Positions 44,548 to 53,037 of a stretch of 64,000 nucleotides of DNA are shown one piece after another. A model generated the notes under the pieces. It was not told the DNA's origin and made no database searches. It worked only from the letters and a program-made list of their open reading frames with translations. Origin of the DNA: Pedobacter steynii. GTDB lineage: Bacteria > Bacteroidota > Bacteroidia > Sphingobacteriales > Sphingobacteriaceae. The stretch's first letter is position 1. Each line of letters begins with the position of its first letter. Location of the stretch: NCBI RefSeq assembly GCF_900103665.1, contig NZ_FNGY01000005.1, positions 218,641-282,640 of the forward strand, given 5' to 3'. Position numbers and translations under genes: made by a program.

Positions 44548-47313
44548 ATGTTAACTAATAACCAGAATTCATCAACTAATGAGAAAGAGCGCTTAAGGGC
44601 GTTGCGTGATTATGATATATTGGATACTCCTCCGGAGAACGAATTCGATAATATCACCAAGCTGGCCAGCTTGATCTGCAACACACCTATTGCGCTAATC
44701 GTATTAGTTGATGAAAACCGGTTGTGGTTTAAATCTGTTATAGGACTTCAATGTAGAGAAGTACCAAGGGATATCTCTTTCGCAGAATATGTGATGCAGA
44801 GCGATGAGGTGTTCGAGGTCTGTGATACCCTCAGTGATGAGCGCTTTATCAACCATCCCGCCGTGATCGACGGAAGCCATGTGAGGTATTATGCCGGTGC
44901 ACCGCTGATTGATGAGCATGGCTTTAAGCTCGGAACGATCTGCGTTTTCGATCAGGTTCCCAAAAAACTCAGCAACGAACAAAAAGAAGGCATTCAAATT
45001 CTTGCCAAAGAAATCATTACCCATATTTCCCTCAGGAAAAAAGCGCTCGAACTGAATATTAAAAATCAGCGTTTTGAAGAACTATTGACCATTTCTACCG
45101 TATCACCCGAAATTCATTGCATACTGGATGATAAGGGAGAGTTGTTGTTTGTCAACAGTGCGATTACCAATGTGCTCGAATACGAGGTGGAGGAAGCCAT
45201 AGGGTTAAGTGCCTGGGGGCTTTGCTACCGGGACGACATCACAAGGGTTGTCAACACCATCGAGGCCGGGCTCTCTGCCGGAATTAAGCAGTTTAATGTA
45301 GATTTCAGGATCGTCAGTAAAAGCGGGGTCATTCGCTGGTTAAGCTGGAATATGGTCTGTAAAAACAGGCGGTGGTACGCATATGGCAGAGACATTACCG
45401 AAAATAAACGGGTAGAAAATGAGCTGATGAAGCTTTCTTTCGTTGCCAGTAAAGTAAACAATGCGGTGGTCATTAACGATGCGAGCAATCATGTGACCTG
45501 GGTAAATGCTGCTTTTGAGAAAATTACCGGATTTACACTGGAAGACATGAAGGGCAACCGGCTTGGCGACCTGATTCAGGGGCCTGGGACGGACCTGGAA
45601 CTGATCGAACAGGCCAGAGAGCTGACCAATAATAACCAGTCTTTTACCGTCGACCTTTTAGCCTATCGTAAGGATAAACAACCCATCTGGTTGTCTATCT
45701 ATAATACGGTCGTTTTTAATGACGAAGGAAAGGTAGAAATTGAAGTAGAGATCATTCTCGACATTACAGAAAAGAAAAAAGCAGAAGAAGAATTGCAATT
45801 GCTGTCTTTAGTGGCGAGCAAAACCGATACGGGAGTAAACATCTCCGATGAAAATGGAAATACGACCTGGATTAATCATTCCCTGGAAAAACTGACCGGC
45901 TATTCTTTAAGCGAGTTACAGGGACTCCCGCTGGGGGATATCCTGGCGCCGGAAGGAGATGCACAACGCAAACTCATTCTGGCCTCCAGAGAGAAAGCAA
46001 GCAACCGGGAATCTTATGCAATAGAAGTTCAGGCAAAGAAGAAATCCGGGGAGTCGATCTGGCTTTCTGTTTCCAATACCCCGATCGTGAATGAGAAAGG
46101 GAAGGTAGAACGGCAAATCGACCTGATTACCGATATTTCCCAGCGAAAACAGGTGGAAAAAGAAATGGTAGAAGCCAAGGAGCAGGCCTTGCAGCTGAGT
46201 GCGGCAAAAGAAATGTTCCTCTCGGTGATGAGCCATGAAATCAGAACGCCCTTAAATGCGGTGATCGGGATGGCACACCTGCTGTTGGACAATGATCCGA
46301 AAGAGTCACAGCTTCATGACCTTAACCTGCTGCGGTTCTCCGCAGAAAACCTGTTGAACATTATTAACGACATTCTGGACCTTACCAAAATGGAAACGGG
46401 AAATGTGCAATTGGAAACCATTCCGTTTAGCTTAAAAACACTGGCTTCAGACGTAGTGAGTTCCCTGCATATGACCGTATCTGCGCGTAATAACAAGCTG
46501 GAGCTGATCTGCGATGAACATATTCCAGGGTATATTAAAGGAGATAAAACGCGCCTGTATCAGGTGCTGATGAACTTGCTTGGTAATTCAATAAAATTCA
46601 CCCAGAGCGGAAATATCATATTGCGGATCCGGCAGCTCAGTGAGGACGATAAAAATGTATTGATCTATTTTGAGGTTCGGGATACCGGAATCGGAATAGC
46701 ACAGGAGAAATTAGCTTATATCTTTCAGCCATTCATTCAGGCCAGAACAGACATCTCCAGAAAATATGGCGGAACCGGACTGGGACTCACCATTACCAAG
46801 AAGATGCTGGAGCTCTACGGCGCGGATATTTTTGTGGAGAGTGAAGAAGGAAAGGGAACGGTATTTTATTTCTCCATTTCTTTTGAAAAGGCATCGGATT
46901 ATATCCCTCAGGTAAAGACCCTGAGGCAGCCGGATATGTTTACCGATAAACGGATTCTTGTGGTTGATGATAATGAGATCAATGCGCTGATTGCAAAGCG
47001 GATATTTGGCAAATGGGGACTCAACCTGGATTTTGCTTCCGACGGTGAAGAGGCGATAGAAAAGGTGGCGAATAACATTTATGACCTGATCTTTATGGAC
47101 ATAAAAATGCCGGGAATTGATGGGTTTGAAGCCACAAGCCTGATTCGCGCGATGGAGGGAGCTTATTTTAAAAATGTACCAATTGTTGCTTTAACAGCCT
47201 CGACGCTCCATGATGAGCATAATAAGTTCAATGAATGCGGAATGAACGGACATATCTTGAAGCCCTTTAAGCCGGAAGAAATGCGGAATATCCTTTCGGA
47301 ATACCTGAGGTAA
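44548..47313 (+). CDS. Hybrid histidine kinase 2 (GAF-PAS-PAS-PAS-HisKA-HATPase-REC)
   Basis: 921 aa, soluble. GAF about 12-160 (EVPRDISFAEYVMQ parallels TPRELAFCQYTIL of kinase 1), PAS about 170-285, then two mutually similar PAS/PAC units about 295-545, HisKA with His563 in SHEIRTPLNAV, HATPase_c with QVLMNLLGNSIKF, DTGIGI, GGTGLGLTIT, and a single receiver with Asp851 in LIFMDIKMPGIDG. No output domain. Compared with kinase 1 it lacks one PAS and one receiver. Follows glyA by 19 bp and converges with the ATPase gene, 2 bp from its stop. Confidence 0.93.
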   Translation: MLTNNQNSSTNEKERLRALRDYDILDTPPENEFDNITKLASLICNTPIALIVLVDENRLWFKSVIGLQCREVPRDISFAEYVMQSDEVFEVCDTLSDERFINHPAVIDGSHVRYYAGAPLIDEHGFKLGTICVFDQVPKKLSNEQKEGIQILAKEIITHISLRKKALELNIKNQRFEELLTISTVSPEIHCILDDKGELLFVNSAITNVLEYEVEEAIGLSAWGLCYRDDITRVVNTIEAGLSAGIKQFNVDFRIVSKSGVIRWLSWNMVCKNRRWYAYGRDITENKRVENELMKLSFVASKVNNAVVINDASNHVTWVNAAFEKITGFTLEDMKGNRLGDLIQGPGTDLELIEQARELTNNNQSFTVDLLAYRKDKQPIWLSIYNTVVFNDEGKVEIEVEIILDITEKKKAEEELQLLSLVASKTDTGVNISDENGNTTWINHSLEKLTGYSLSELQGLPLGDILAPEGDAQRKLILASREKASNRESYAIEVQAKKKSGESIWLSVSNTPIVNEKGKVERQIDLITDISQRKQVEKEMVEAKEQALQLSAAKEMFLSVMSHEIRTPLNAVIGMAHLLLDNDPKESQLHDLNLLRFSAENLLNIINDILDLTKMETGNVQLETIPFSLKTLASDVVSSLHMTVSARNNKLELICDEHIPGYIKGDKTRLYQVLMNLLGNSIKFTQSGNIILRIRQLSEDDKNVLIYFEVRDTGIGIAQEKLAYIFQPFIQARTDISRKYGGTGLGLTITKKMLELYGADIFVESEEGKGTVFYFSISFEKASDYIPQVKTLRQPDMFTDKRILVVDDNEINALIAKRIFGKWGLNLDFASDGEEAIEKVANNIYDLIFMDIKMPGIDGFEATSLIRAMEGAYFKNVPIVALTASTLHDEHNKFNECGMNGHILKPFKPEEMRNILSEYLR

Positions 47314-47315
47314 AA

Positions 47316-47867
47316 TTAATAACCAATTGTTTTGACCAGAAAATCTGCCCTCTCGGTAATGGATATCTTTGGGATTTCTAAAATATCATATCCTAGCTTT
47401 GTGTAAACGTGACGCATCATTTCATAGGTTTCTACAGCTTCAGCAAAAGTTTGTTTACGCTCAGTATCGTTCCTGTAGATCTCTTCCCATGGAGGGGTGA
47501 TAAAAACGAAAGGATGGTAACGCAGGTTTTTAGCAATTCCTTTCATTTCCCGGCCTGGCTGTAGCCGGCAGAGTTCCATATAGCCGATGACATCAGGAAT
47601 GCCCCGGTCAAAAAAAACCGGCTGTTCCTGTTCTCCGCAAGTCAGGAAGTCCTCATGTGCTTGCCGGAACATGAGTTCCCCAAACAATCTTGGTGATTTC
47701 CAGGGGAGCGCTATCCCTTTTATATTCATTTGATGGATAATAATTTGCCGGCCTGTCTCCGGAACACAAGTGTACCCTCTCTTTGTCATCTCCTCAATGA
47801 GCGAGGTTTTGCCCATTCCAGGGCCACCGGTAATTACAAAGAAGTTCTTTCTGTTTACTGTTTTCAT
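47316..47867 (-). CDS. AAA_28-type P-loop ATPase/kinase
   Basis: 183 aa, ATG start. Walker A GGPGMGKTS at residues 14-22; Walker-B-like VFFDRGIPDVIGY in the middle; LRYHPFVFITPPWEEIYRND and the terminal AFAEAVETYEMM-type helix pattern are typical of the AAA_28 / NadR-C-like nucleotide-binding group. Members may phosphorylate small metabolites; function unknown here. Monocistronic, convergent with kinase 2. Confidence 0.8.
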   Translation of the reverse strand: MKTVNRKNFFVITGGPGMGKTSLIEEMTKRGYTCVPETGRQIIIHQMNIKGIALPWKSPRLFGELMFRQAHEDFLTCGEQEQPVFFDRGIPDVIGYMELCRLQPGREMKGIAKNLRYHPFVFITPPWEEIYRNDTERKQTFAEAVETYEMMRHVYTKLGYDILEIPKISITERADFLVKTIGY

Positions 47868-48000
47868 GGAGCATATCTAAATGGTATCGTCTTTTGGAAA
47901 AAGAGCAAAGCTGACCGATTCGTTGTTTTTTATAAGGCACAACAGATTCAGACAAATTTAAAGTTGGGGGAGGAAAAGAGCAGTTTTTAAAGAAAAGATA
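47868..48000. other. Upstream region of AAA_28 gene
   Basis: About 130 bp holding the presumed promoter of the ATPase gene. A T-rich stretch on the minus strand at 47980-48000 is the tail of repeat unit 1 (below). No ORF supported. Confidence 0.3.
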
Positions 48001-48055
48001 AAGGGCCGATATCTCACGAGTGTGAAATTATCGACCCTTAAATTAACGCTCTCAA
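47985..48055 (-). ncRNA. Hairpin-terminator unit 1 (possible small RNA)
   Basis: Read on the minus strand: conserved TTGAGAGCGTTAATTTA (48055-48039), then an 11-bp hairpin (arms 48039-48029 and 48011-48001) and a U-rich tract to about 47985. The stem contains a G-U pair on this strand that would be a C-A mismatch on the other, so the minus strand is the RNA strand. Shares head and stem with unit 2. No clear -7 box in front (TGTCCTTG). Could be a small RNA or just a terminator. Confidence 0.4.
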
Positions 48056-48154
48056 GGACAAAGTAAAGGAAAAGAAATTAATTGGCAAAATTTATTTTTA
48101 AATAATTTGATTTCCATGGGCTAGAGCGTTCAGAACAGGCATTTGTAAAACCTG

Positions 48155-48228
48155 GAAAAAGTAAAGGGCCGATATTTCTGTGTAGAAAATATCAGCCCTT
48201 ACCATCTAAATTAACGCTCTCAAATATA
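48155..48228 (-). ncRNA. Hairpin-terminator unit 2 with promoter box (possible small RNA)
   Basis: Minus strand: -7 box TATATTTG (48228-48221) leads directly into AGAGCGTTAATTTA, then a 12-bp hairpin (48200-48189 with 48175-48164, one G-U pair) with an apical TTCT/AGAA extension, then ACTTTTT. This would give an RNA of about 55-60 nt ending near 48155. Relative to unit 1 the G-U pair has moved by one position and the apical pairs differ yet still pair, i.e. structure is kept while sequence changes. It also lies 43 bp after the comF-like stop and could serve as that gene's terminator. Confidence 0.45.
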
Positions 48229-48270
48229 TAAACGAGCTTATTCGCAGAATGTTATAAGGAGAATAATTTT

Positions 48271-48969
48271 TTATCCTACAAAGGCCAGGGTTGCAAAGCT
48301 GACTTTGTTGATGCCACATTTCAACAGTTCCAATCCACAAGCCTCGAGTGTGGCTCCGGTGGTCATGACATCATCTACGAGTAAGATGTGTTTATCTTTC
48401 AGCGCTTCGCCATTTCTGACCTCAAAGGCTTTGGACATATTTTCAAATCTGAGGGATCTTCCTTTTCTGGTCTGGCTGTCGGTGGAGGATTTTCTAAGAA
48501 GATGAACCTTGCTCATTGGGATTTGTAATACCTCAGCAATGCCTTCAGCAATACCAGCACTTTGGTTGTATCCGCGTTGCCGTTCTCTTTTTTTATGGAG
48601 AGGTACAGGGATAATCAGGTCTATATGTTGGTAAGCAGGGGCAAGGAGCAACCTTTCTCCAAGTAACTTGCCCAGTTTGATGCCCAATTCAGGTTGGTTG
48701 CTATATTTTAAATGGTGGATGATTTGCTGGACCCGGCCCCCTTTTCTGAAAAACAACATGGCCATAGCCGCATGACAAGGGATCCGGCCCCAGAATTGTT
48801 TCGCTACTTTATTCTCTTCATGCAGGTGATGGTCTGTATAAGGAAGGTTGTACAGGCACTTACTGCACAGCTGTGATTCTCCTCTGTAAAGCGAAGTTCC
48901 GCAACCGGAGCAAAGGTTTGGAAATAGCAGACTTAAAAAATCGTTAAAATACGAGCTGATCAGGGGCAT
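48271..48969 (-). CDS. ComF-family phosphoribosyltransferase-like protein
   Basis: 232 aa. N-terminal zinc-ribbon-like Cys pairs (NLCSGCGTSLYRG, then LCSKCLYNLP) and a C-terminal PRTase domain with the PRPP motif HILLVDDVMTTGATLEACG. ComF proteins take part in DNA uptake/transformation in competent bacteria; in Bacteroidota the gene is conserved though competence is often untested. VPLHKKRERQRGYNQS is also family-typical. Separated from rlmN by 44 bp on the same strand, so possibly cotranscribed after it. Confidence 0.9.
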   Translation of the reverse strand: MPLISSYFNDFLSLLFPNLCSGCGTSLYRGESQLCSKCLYNLPYTDHHLHEENKVAKQFWGRIPCHAAMAMLFFRKGGRVQQIIHHLKYSNQPELGIKLGKLLGERLLLAPAYQHIDLIIPVPLHKKRERQRGYNQSAGIAEGIAEVLQIPMSKVHLLRKSSTDSQTRKGRSLRFENMSKAFEVRNGEALKDKHILLVDDVMTTGATLEACGLELLKCGINKVSFATLAFVG

Positions 48970-49013
48970 AGGCTAATCTATAAGAATTAGCCATCTGTTG
49001 GTTGAAAACGGTC

Positions 49014-50066
49014 TTAATTTTGTTCTTTCACCGCCAGCTGTCCGCAGGCAGCATCAATGTCTTTACCTCTGCTTCTTCTGATATTGGTATTTACCCCCTG
49101 ACTTTTCAGGTAATTTGAAAAGGCATCGATTTTATCTCCCTCTGCGTTGAGGAAGTCTGCAAACTGGATCGGGTTATATTCAATCAGGTTCACCTTGCAA
49201 GGTACGTGTTTACAAAACTTAGCCAGCTCCATTGCATCTTCGATCTCATCATTGAAATGATTGAAGACGATATATTCGTAAGTAACCGGGTTCTTTGTTT
49301 TTGAGAAATAATATTTTAAAGCTTCTTCCAGTGCCTTTAATGAGTTTTGTTCATTGATTGGCATGATCTCGTTTCTCTTTTTGTCGTTGGCAGCATGAAG
49401 AGAAATCGCCAGGTTAAACTTAACACCATCATCACCCAGCTTTTTAATCATCTTGGCAATTCCGGCAGTAGACACGGTAATGCGTTTGTACGACATGTTT
49501 AAGCCGTCTGGTGAAGTAATGCGGTCAATGGATTTTAATACATTGGCATAGTTCAGCAGGGGTTCTCCCATTCCCATATATACGATATTGGTTAAAGGGG
49601 CATTGTAGTTTTTCTTGGCTTGCTGATCAATCAGGACCACCTGATCATAGATCTCATCCGCATTCAGGTTCCGCTTGCGGTCCATATAGCCCGTAGCACA
49701 GAATTTGCAGGTTAAGCTACAGCCCACCTGTGAACTCACACAGGCCGTCATGCGCTCTTCCATAGGGATCAAAACCCCTTCTACGATATTGCCATCATAC
49801 AACCTGAAAGTGTTCTTGATGGTATGGTCATTACTGAACTGGGAGTTGTTTACTTCGACTACATTGATCGCGTAATTTTCTGTAAGTTTCTTTCTAAGGT
49901 CTTTAGAAAGGTTACTCATCTCCTCAAAAGTACGTGCTGATTTCTCCCATAGCCATTGGTAAACCTGTTTGGCACGGTATGAAGGTTCCTGCATCGCTAT
50001 AAAATGTTGCTGCAGTTGAGGAAGATCCAATGAACGGATGTCTGTTTTTTTTGTAGTCGTAAGCAT
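49014..50066 (-). CDS. rlmN: 23S rRNA (adenine2503-C2)-methyltransferase RlmN
   Basis: 350 aa from ATG at 50066 (a TTG nine bases upstream is possible). Radical-SAM enzyme making m2A2503 in 23S rRNA and m2A37 in tRNA. The cluster-binding CxxxCxxC is in GCSLTCKFCATGYM; the methyl-carrying Cys is in DIDAACGQLA near the C-terminus; NIVYMGMGEPLLNY is the GGE-like SAM motif. Length and motifs complete. Cytoplasmic. The rluF terminator lies just upstream, so it has its own promoter. Confidence 0.96.
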   Translation of the reverse strand: MLTTTKKTDIRSLDLPQLQQHFIAMQEPSYRAKQVYQWLWEKSARTFEEMSNLSKDLRKKLTENYAINVVEVNNSQFSNDHTIKNTFRLYDGNIVEGVLIPMEERMTACVSSQVGCSLTCKFCATGYMDRKRNLNADEIYDQVVLIDQQAKKNYNAPLTNIVYMGMGEPLLNYANVLKSIDRITSPDGLNMSYKRITVSTAGIAKMIKKLGDDGVKFNLAISLHAANDKKRNEIMPINEQNSLKALEEALKYYFSKTKNPVTYEYIVFNHFNDEIEDAMELAKFCKHVPCKVNLIEYNPIQFADFLNAEGDKIDAFSNYLKSQGVNTNIRRSRGKDIDAACGQLAVKEQN

Positions 50067-50094
50067 TTGTTGCAAAGTTACCTAAAAAAAGAAT

Positions 50095-50123
50095 AAGCCA
50101 GACAAAATTGATTTTGCTGGCTT
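50095..50123 (-). terminator. Terminator of rluF
   Basis: Stem AAGCCAG(A)CAAAAT / ATTTTGCTGGCTT (50095-50108, 50111-50123), one bulged base. On the minus strand it is followed by TATTCTTTTTTT, a good U tract. Confidence 0.85.
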
Positions 50124-50166
50124 AATATTGTATGGATTACCATCAAATTATGACGGTTAAATTATG

Positions 50167-51201
50167 TTAACGCTTTGGCCCTCTGCTTTTTCCAGGTGTT
50201 CCAGACTTTCCTTTGGAAGGTCTGACCGGTCTTTTGCTTGGTCCGTTTGTTTTATTCCAGTCGTTACTGGAGGCAGAAGAGGCACCACGGTATGGGCTTC
50301 CTGATTTTTGTTCCGATCTCGGTTTTCCAGAAGATCTTGGTCCTGAAGTACTTTCACCTGCAGCTCCGGCTCTTGGGCCTCTGGAAGGTCGGCCCGAAGG
50401 TGTTTTACGGTGTACCGGTTTTTCTTCAATGGCTTCCGCAGGTTTTTTATTCACTCTCTTTGGGGCAGAAACATCTGCTAAAGAGCTTGATTTTGCAACG
50501 AGGTTATAGATTCCGGTTTGTTCTTCCGGAGTCAGCTCTCTCCATTCGCCTACAGGAATTCCTTTAAGGCCAATGTTCATGATTCTGGTACGTTCCAGCT
50601 TGGTGACTTCGAACCCGAAATGCTCGCACATTCTTCTGATCTGACGGTTCAGTCCCTGAATAAGGATGATTTTAAAAACAAAAGTACTTTCTTTGGTCAC
50701 TTTACATTTCTTGGTCATCACACCCAGTACGGGAACACCTTTAGCCATTCCGGTAATGAACTGCTCTGTTAGCGGTTTGCTTACGGTAACTACATATTCC
50801 TTTTCATGGTTGTTTCCTGCACGAAGGATCTTATTTACCAGGTCTCCGTTATTGGTCAGGAAAATCAATCCCTGAGAATCTTTGTCCAGACGGCCGATAG
50901 GAAAAACGCGGTCACTATGGTTCACATGATCTACCATATTGCTTTTCACTCCGGCTTCAGTAGTACTGGTGATGCCAACAGGTTTGTTATAGGCAATTAA
51001 GATAGAATGATCTACTTCTTTAGGTTCAATCGTTTGACCATTAACAGTTACGATATCTCCAAAAAATACTTTGTCGCCTACCTTGGCTTTGCGGCCATTG
51101 ATAAATACATTTCCTTGTTCTATATATCTGTCTGCAGCTCTTCTGGAGCACAGACCGCTCTCACTAATGTATTTATTTAATCGGGTAGTAGAATCAGACA
51201 T
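50167..51201 (-). CDS. rluF: 23S rRNA pseudouridine(2604) synthase RluF-like, with long basic tail
   Basis: 344 aa. S4 RNA-binding domain (residues about 6-65, RLNKYISESGLCSRRAADRY) followed by an RsuA/RluB/RluF-type catalytic domain with Asp106 in GRLDKDSQGLIFL. GLKGIPVGEWRELTPEE is the RluF-type end of the core at about residue 235. The last 100 residues or so are a low-complexity Ser/Gly/Pro/Lys/Arg-rich tail, likely disordered and RNA-binding, absent from enterobacterial RluF. An unusually strong 15-bp inverted repeat ends 2 bp before the start codon (51204-51254). Confidence 0.9.
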   Translation of the reverse strand: MSDSTTRLNKYISESGLCSRRAADRYIEQGNVFINGRKAKVGDKVFFGDIVTVNGQTIEPKEVDHSILIAYNKPVGITSTTEAGVKSNMVDHVNHSDRVFPIGRLDKDSQGLIFLTNNGDLVNKILRAGNNHEKEYVVTVSKPLTEQFITGMAKGVPVLGVMTKKCKVTKESTFVFKIILIQGLNRQIRRMCEHFGFEVTKLERTRIMNIGLKGIPVGEWRELTPEEQTGIYNLVAKSSSLADVSAPKRVNKKPAEAIEEKPVHRKTPSGRPSRGPRAGAAGESTSGPRSSGKPRSEQKSGSPYRGASSASSNDWNKTNGPSKRPVRPSKGKSGTPGKSRGPKR

Positions 51202-51203
51202 AG

Positions 51204-51254
51204 ATATGGGTATAAATTATTTCAGTTTACAAAGAACCGAATTTATACCCATAT
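51204..51254 (-). promoter_or_regulatory. 15-bp inverted repeat directly before rluF start
   Basis: Perfect arms 51204-51218 and 51240-51254 (ATATGGGTATAAATT and its complement) with a 21-nt spacer. On the rluF mRNA the 3' arm ends 2 nt before the AUG, so the folded form would bury the initiation region. It could equally be a DNA operator or the terminator of the upstream DinB-like gene, though it lacks a U tract. Confidence 0.45.
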
Positions 51255-51285
51255 ATGCTATCAAAATATTTTAAAGCTGATGATT

Positions 51286-51783
51286 CTAGAAACTAATGTC
51301 ATCGGCACTGGAGCCATAAGAGGCAGGGATAGGAATGTCCAGTAAGCGCAGAAACACACCTAGTTGTGCCCTATGGTGGATAATTTGTGAATAAGCATGG
51401 CGCACAACCTCTGCTTTAGAGGACTTCATATATATCTGTTCCCCATTTCTTAAAGTCCATTCTTCGGACAATAATTGTTCATTTGCTTTCGCGAGGTGAG
51501 ATCTTCCATCTGCTAATGAAGCTTCAAAAAATGCCATTAACTCCTCATTACTGTTGATGTCCTGTTTTTCATAAGGTGTTTTGGAAAAATCAAGCTCTTC
51601 TGTAGTGACAGCCAGAGTAACCCAGGTTGGCAATTCGGCAATATGGGCAGCAAGGGTTTTTACCGTCATGCTTTTTGGATGTGGCTGCCAGTCAAATTTG
51701 TCTGCAGGAACAATTGCCAACATTTTACGGGTGGTCAGTGCCTCTTCTTCGAGTTCTTTTAAGAATGTTTTAGTCATATCCAT
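51286..51783 (-). CDS. DinB-family protein
   Basis: 165-aa four-helix-bundle protein of the DinB/YfiT superfamily. Candidate metal-binding histidines: AAHIAELPTW (about residue 47) and VVRHAYSQIIHHRAQL (about 127-137), the spacing seen in family members. Such proteins are metal-dependent thiol S-transferases or uncharacterised damage-inducible proteins. ATG at 51783; an ATG two codons in is also possible. Monocistronic. Confidence 0.88.
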   Translation of the reverse strand: MDMTKTFLKELEEEALTTRKMLAIVPADKFDWQPHPKSMTVKTLAAHIAELPTWVTLAVTTEELDFSKTPYEKQDINSNEELMAFFEASLADGRSHLAKANEQLLSEEWTLRNGEQIYMKSSKAEVVRHAYSQIIHHRAQLGVFLRLLDIPIPASYGSSADDISF

Positions 51784-52120
51784 AATCTTGTGTTTTGTTT
51801 AAATGTGTAACACAAAGAAAAGAAGAGCCACTGTCAACCCTATGGCAGTCTGTTTTTTTGCTGTGATTAAATTTTAAAAAGCATTTGGATGGAGTAAAGC
51901 TCGGGATTTCTGTTGCTCAACTTTTGAAAGTCCGGGGTCAGGCGAGTCGTGTTGGCGTATAAGCCTACGTACCAGGTTTTTACTTGCTACTTATTTAGTT
52001 CTTTTTTGAAGGGAGGTTGATAGGGCCCTCTAGGGTCTGTAGCCCTGTCAAGCCTGATTGTTGTTACGTGAAAATTAATTGTAACATAGAAGTGAGATAA
52101 GTCAGTGTACGGACTTTGTG
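51784..52120. other. Intergenic region between DinB-like and DUF6266 genes
   Basis: About 340 bp with stops in all frames. A short frame near 51903-51960 (SVAQLLKVRGQASRVG) is not recognisable. No repeats or RNA genes seen; the DUF6266 promoter lies at its right end. Confidence 0.4.
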
Positions 52121-52152
52121 TTGACTTTAATAAAATTTATTGCTTATATTGG
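52121..52152 (+). promoter_or_regulatory. Possible promoter of DUF6266 gene
   Basis: TTGA at 52121-52124, 20-nt spacer, TATATTGG at 52145-52152, one base off TAnnTTTG. 56 bp before the start. Confidence 0.35.
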
Positions 52153-52207
52153 TACTGTTGAGTGGAAGGGTGTTAACTTTTATGGTTAAATAATTAATTA
52201 AATAAAT

Positions 52208-53032
52208 ATGGCGAAAGCAGCAAACGGCCCGTTGGGGGCCTTAAACGGAAAATTAAACAACCTGGTTTTTTATACACTAAACGGACAACATATTTGCCGC
52301 ACCATTGGTGATCCGGGTAAACCAAGTGTCAATCAGCTGGCCAACCGTCAGGCAATGTCAGTAACGATGCAGGTGGTGAAGTCAATCAACGAGTTTATCA
52401 GCGTCAGTTTTGACCTGGAGGCTCAGGGGACAGTTAAAAATGCGCATAACCTGGCTACTTCTTATATTAAGAAGAAGGCTTTAAAGGGTGAATATCCCAA
52501 TCTTTCTGTGGATTATAGTAAGGTAGAGCTAAGTCATGGTACTTTGCAGGGCGCAACAGACCTGAAACTCGAAAAAACAGAAACAGGTGTACAGGTCAGC
52601 TGGAATACTGAGGGACGTTATGATGATATCGTCATGATTTTACTTTGTCATCCTTTAAAAAGATCAGCTACTTCCCGCATTAATGCCAGCCGGAGGGATG
52701 CGGGAACGTGTTTTATCGAATTGGAGCACCATGGGTACCTGGATGAACCGATAGAAGCTTACATCTGCTTCAGAGCTGCTGATGGTAAGGCGATTTCAGA
52801 CAGTGTATACTTAGGGAATCTGAACGGAGTCGCAGAAACTGAGGAACAGATCAGCCAGAAAAAGAAATACGAAGAAGTAAAACAGCGGTTTGATGTGGTA
52901 GCAGCTGATTACCTATTGCAAATGAAGAACAATTGGGGGAATCCTGTCGATAGCAAGGCTTTCCGAACCCTGGAAAAGGAGTATCAGGTATTGAAGAGCA
53001 AACTGGAACATCTTCCTGGGAAACCTGGTTAA
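52208..53032 (+). CDS. DUF6266 family protein
   Basis: 274 aa, no signal peptide. The N-terminus (AKAANGPLGALNGKLNNLVFYTLNGQ, read as two conserved blocks GxxGxxxGKxxN and YxLNGQ followed by R-x-I-G) is the DUF6266 signature; residues about 165-265 include a beta-rich middle and a charged helical C-terminus (QISQKKKYEEVKQRF). This family is expanded in Sphingobacteriales and has no assigned function; the glycine-rich start and size recall phage or contractile-structure proteins, but nothing here shows that. The convergent WYL gene ends 5 bp downstream. Confidence 0.75.
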   Translation: MAKAANGPLGALNGKLNNLVFYTLNGQHICRTIGDPGKPSVNQLANRQAMSVTMQVVKSINEFISVSFDLEAQGTVKNAHNLATSYIKKKALKGEYPNLSVDYSKVELSHGTLQGATDLKLEKTETGVQVSWNTEGRYDDIVMILLCHPLKRSATSRINASRRDAGTCFIELEHHGYLDEPIEAYICFRAADGKAISDSVYLGNLNGVAETEEQISQKKKYEEVKQRFDVVAADYLLQMKNNWGNPVDSKAFRTLEKEYQVLKSKLEHLPGKPG

Positions 53033-53037
53033 ACCGT

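Noticed and set aside
45465..45780. LOV-like PAS in kinase 2 (segment reading LGDLIQGPGTD)
   Set aside because: The photoactive Cys of the LOV motif (N-C-R-F-L-Q-G) is absent, so flavin photochemistry is not expected; called as an ordinary PAS.
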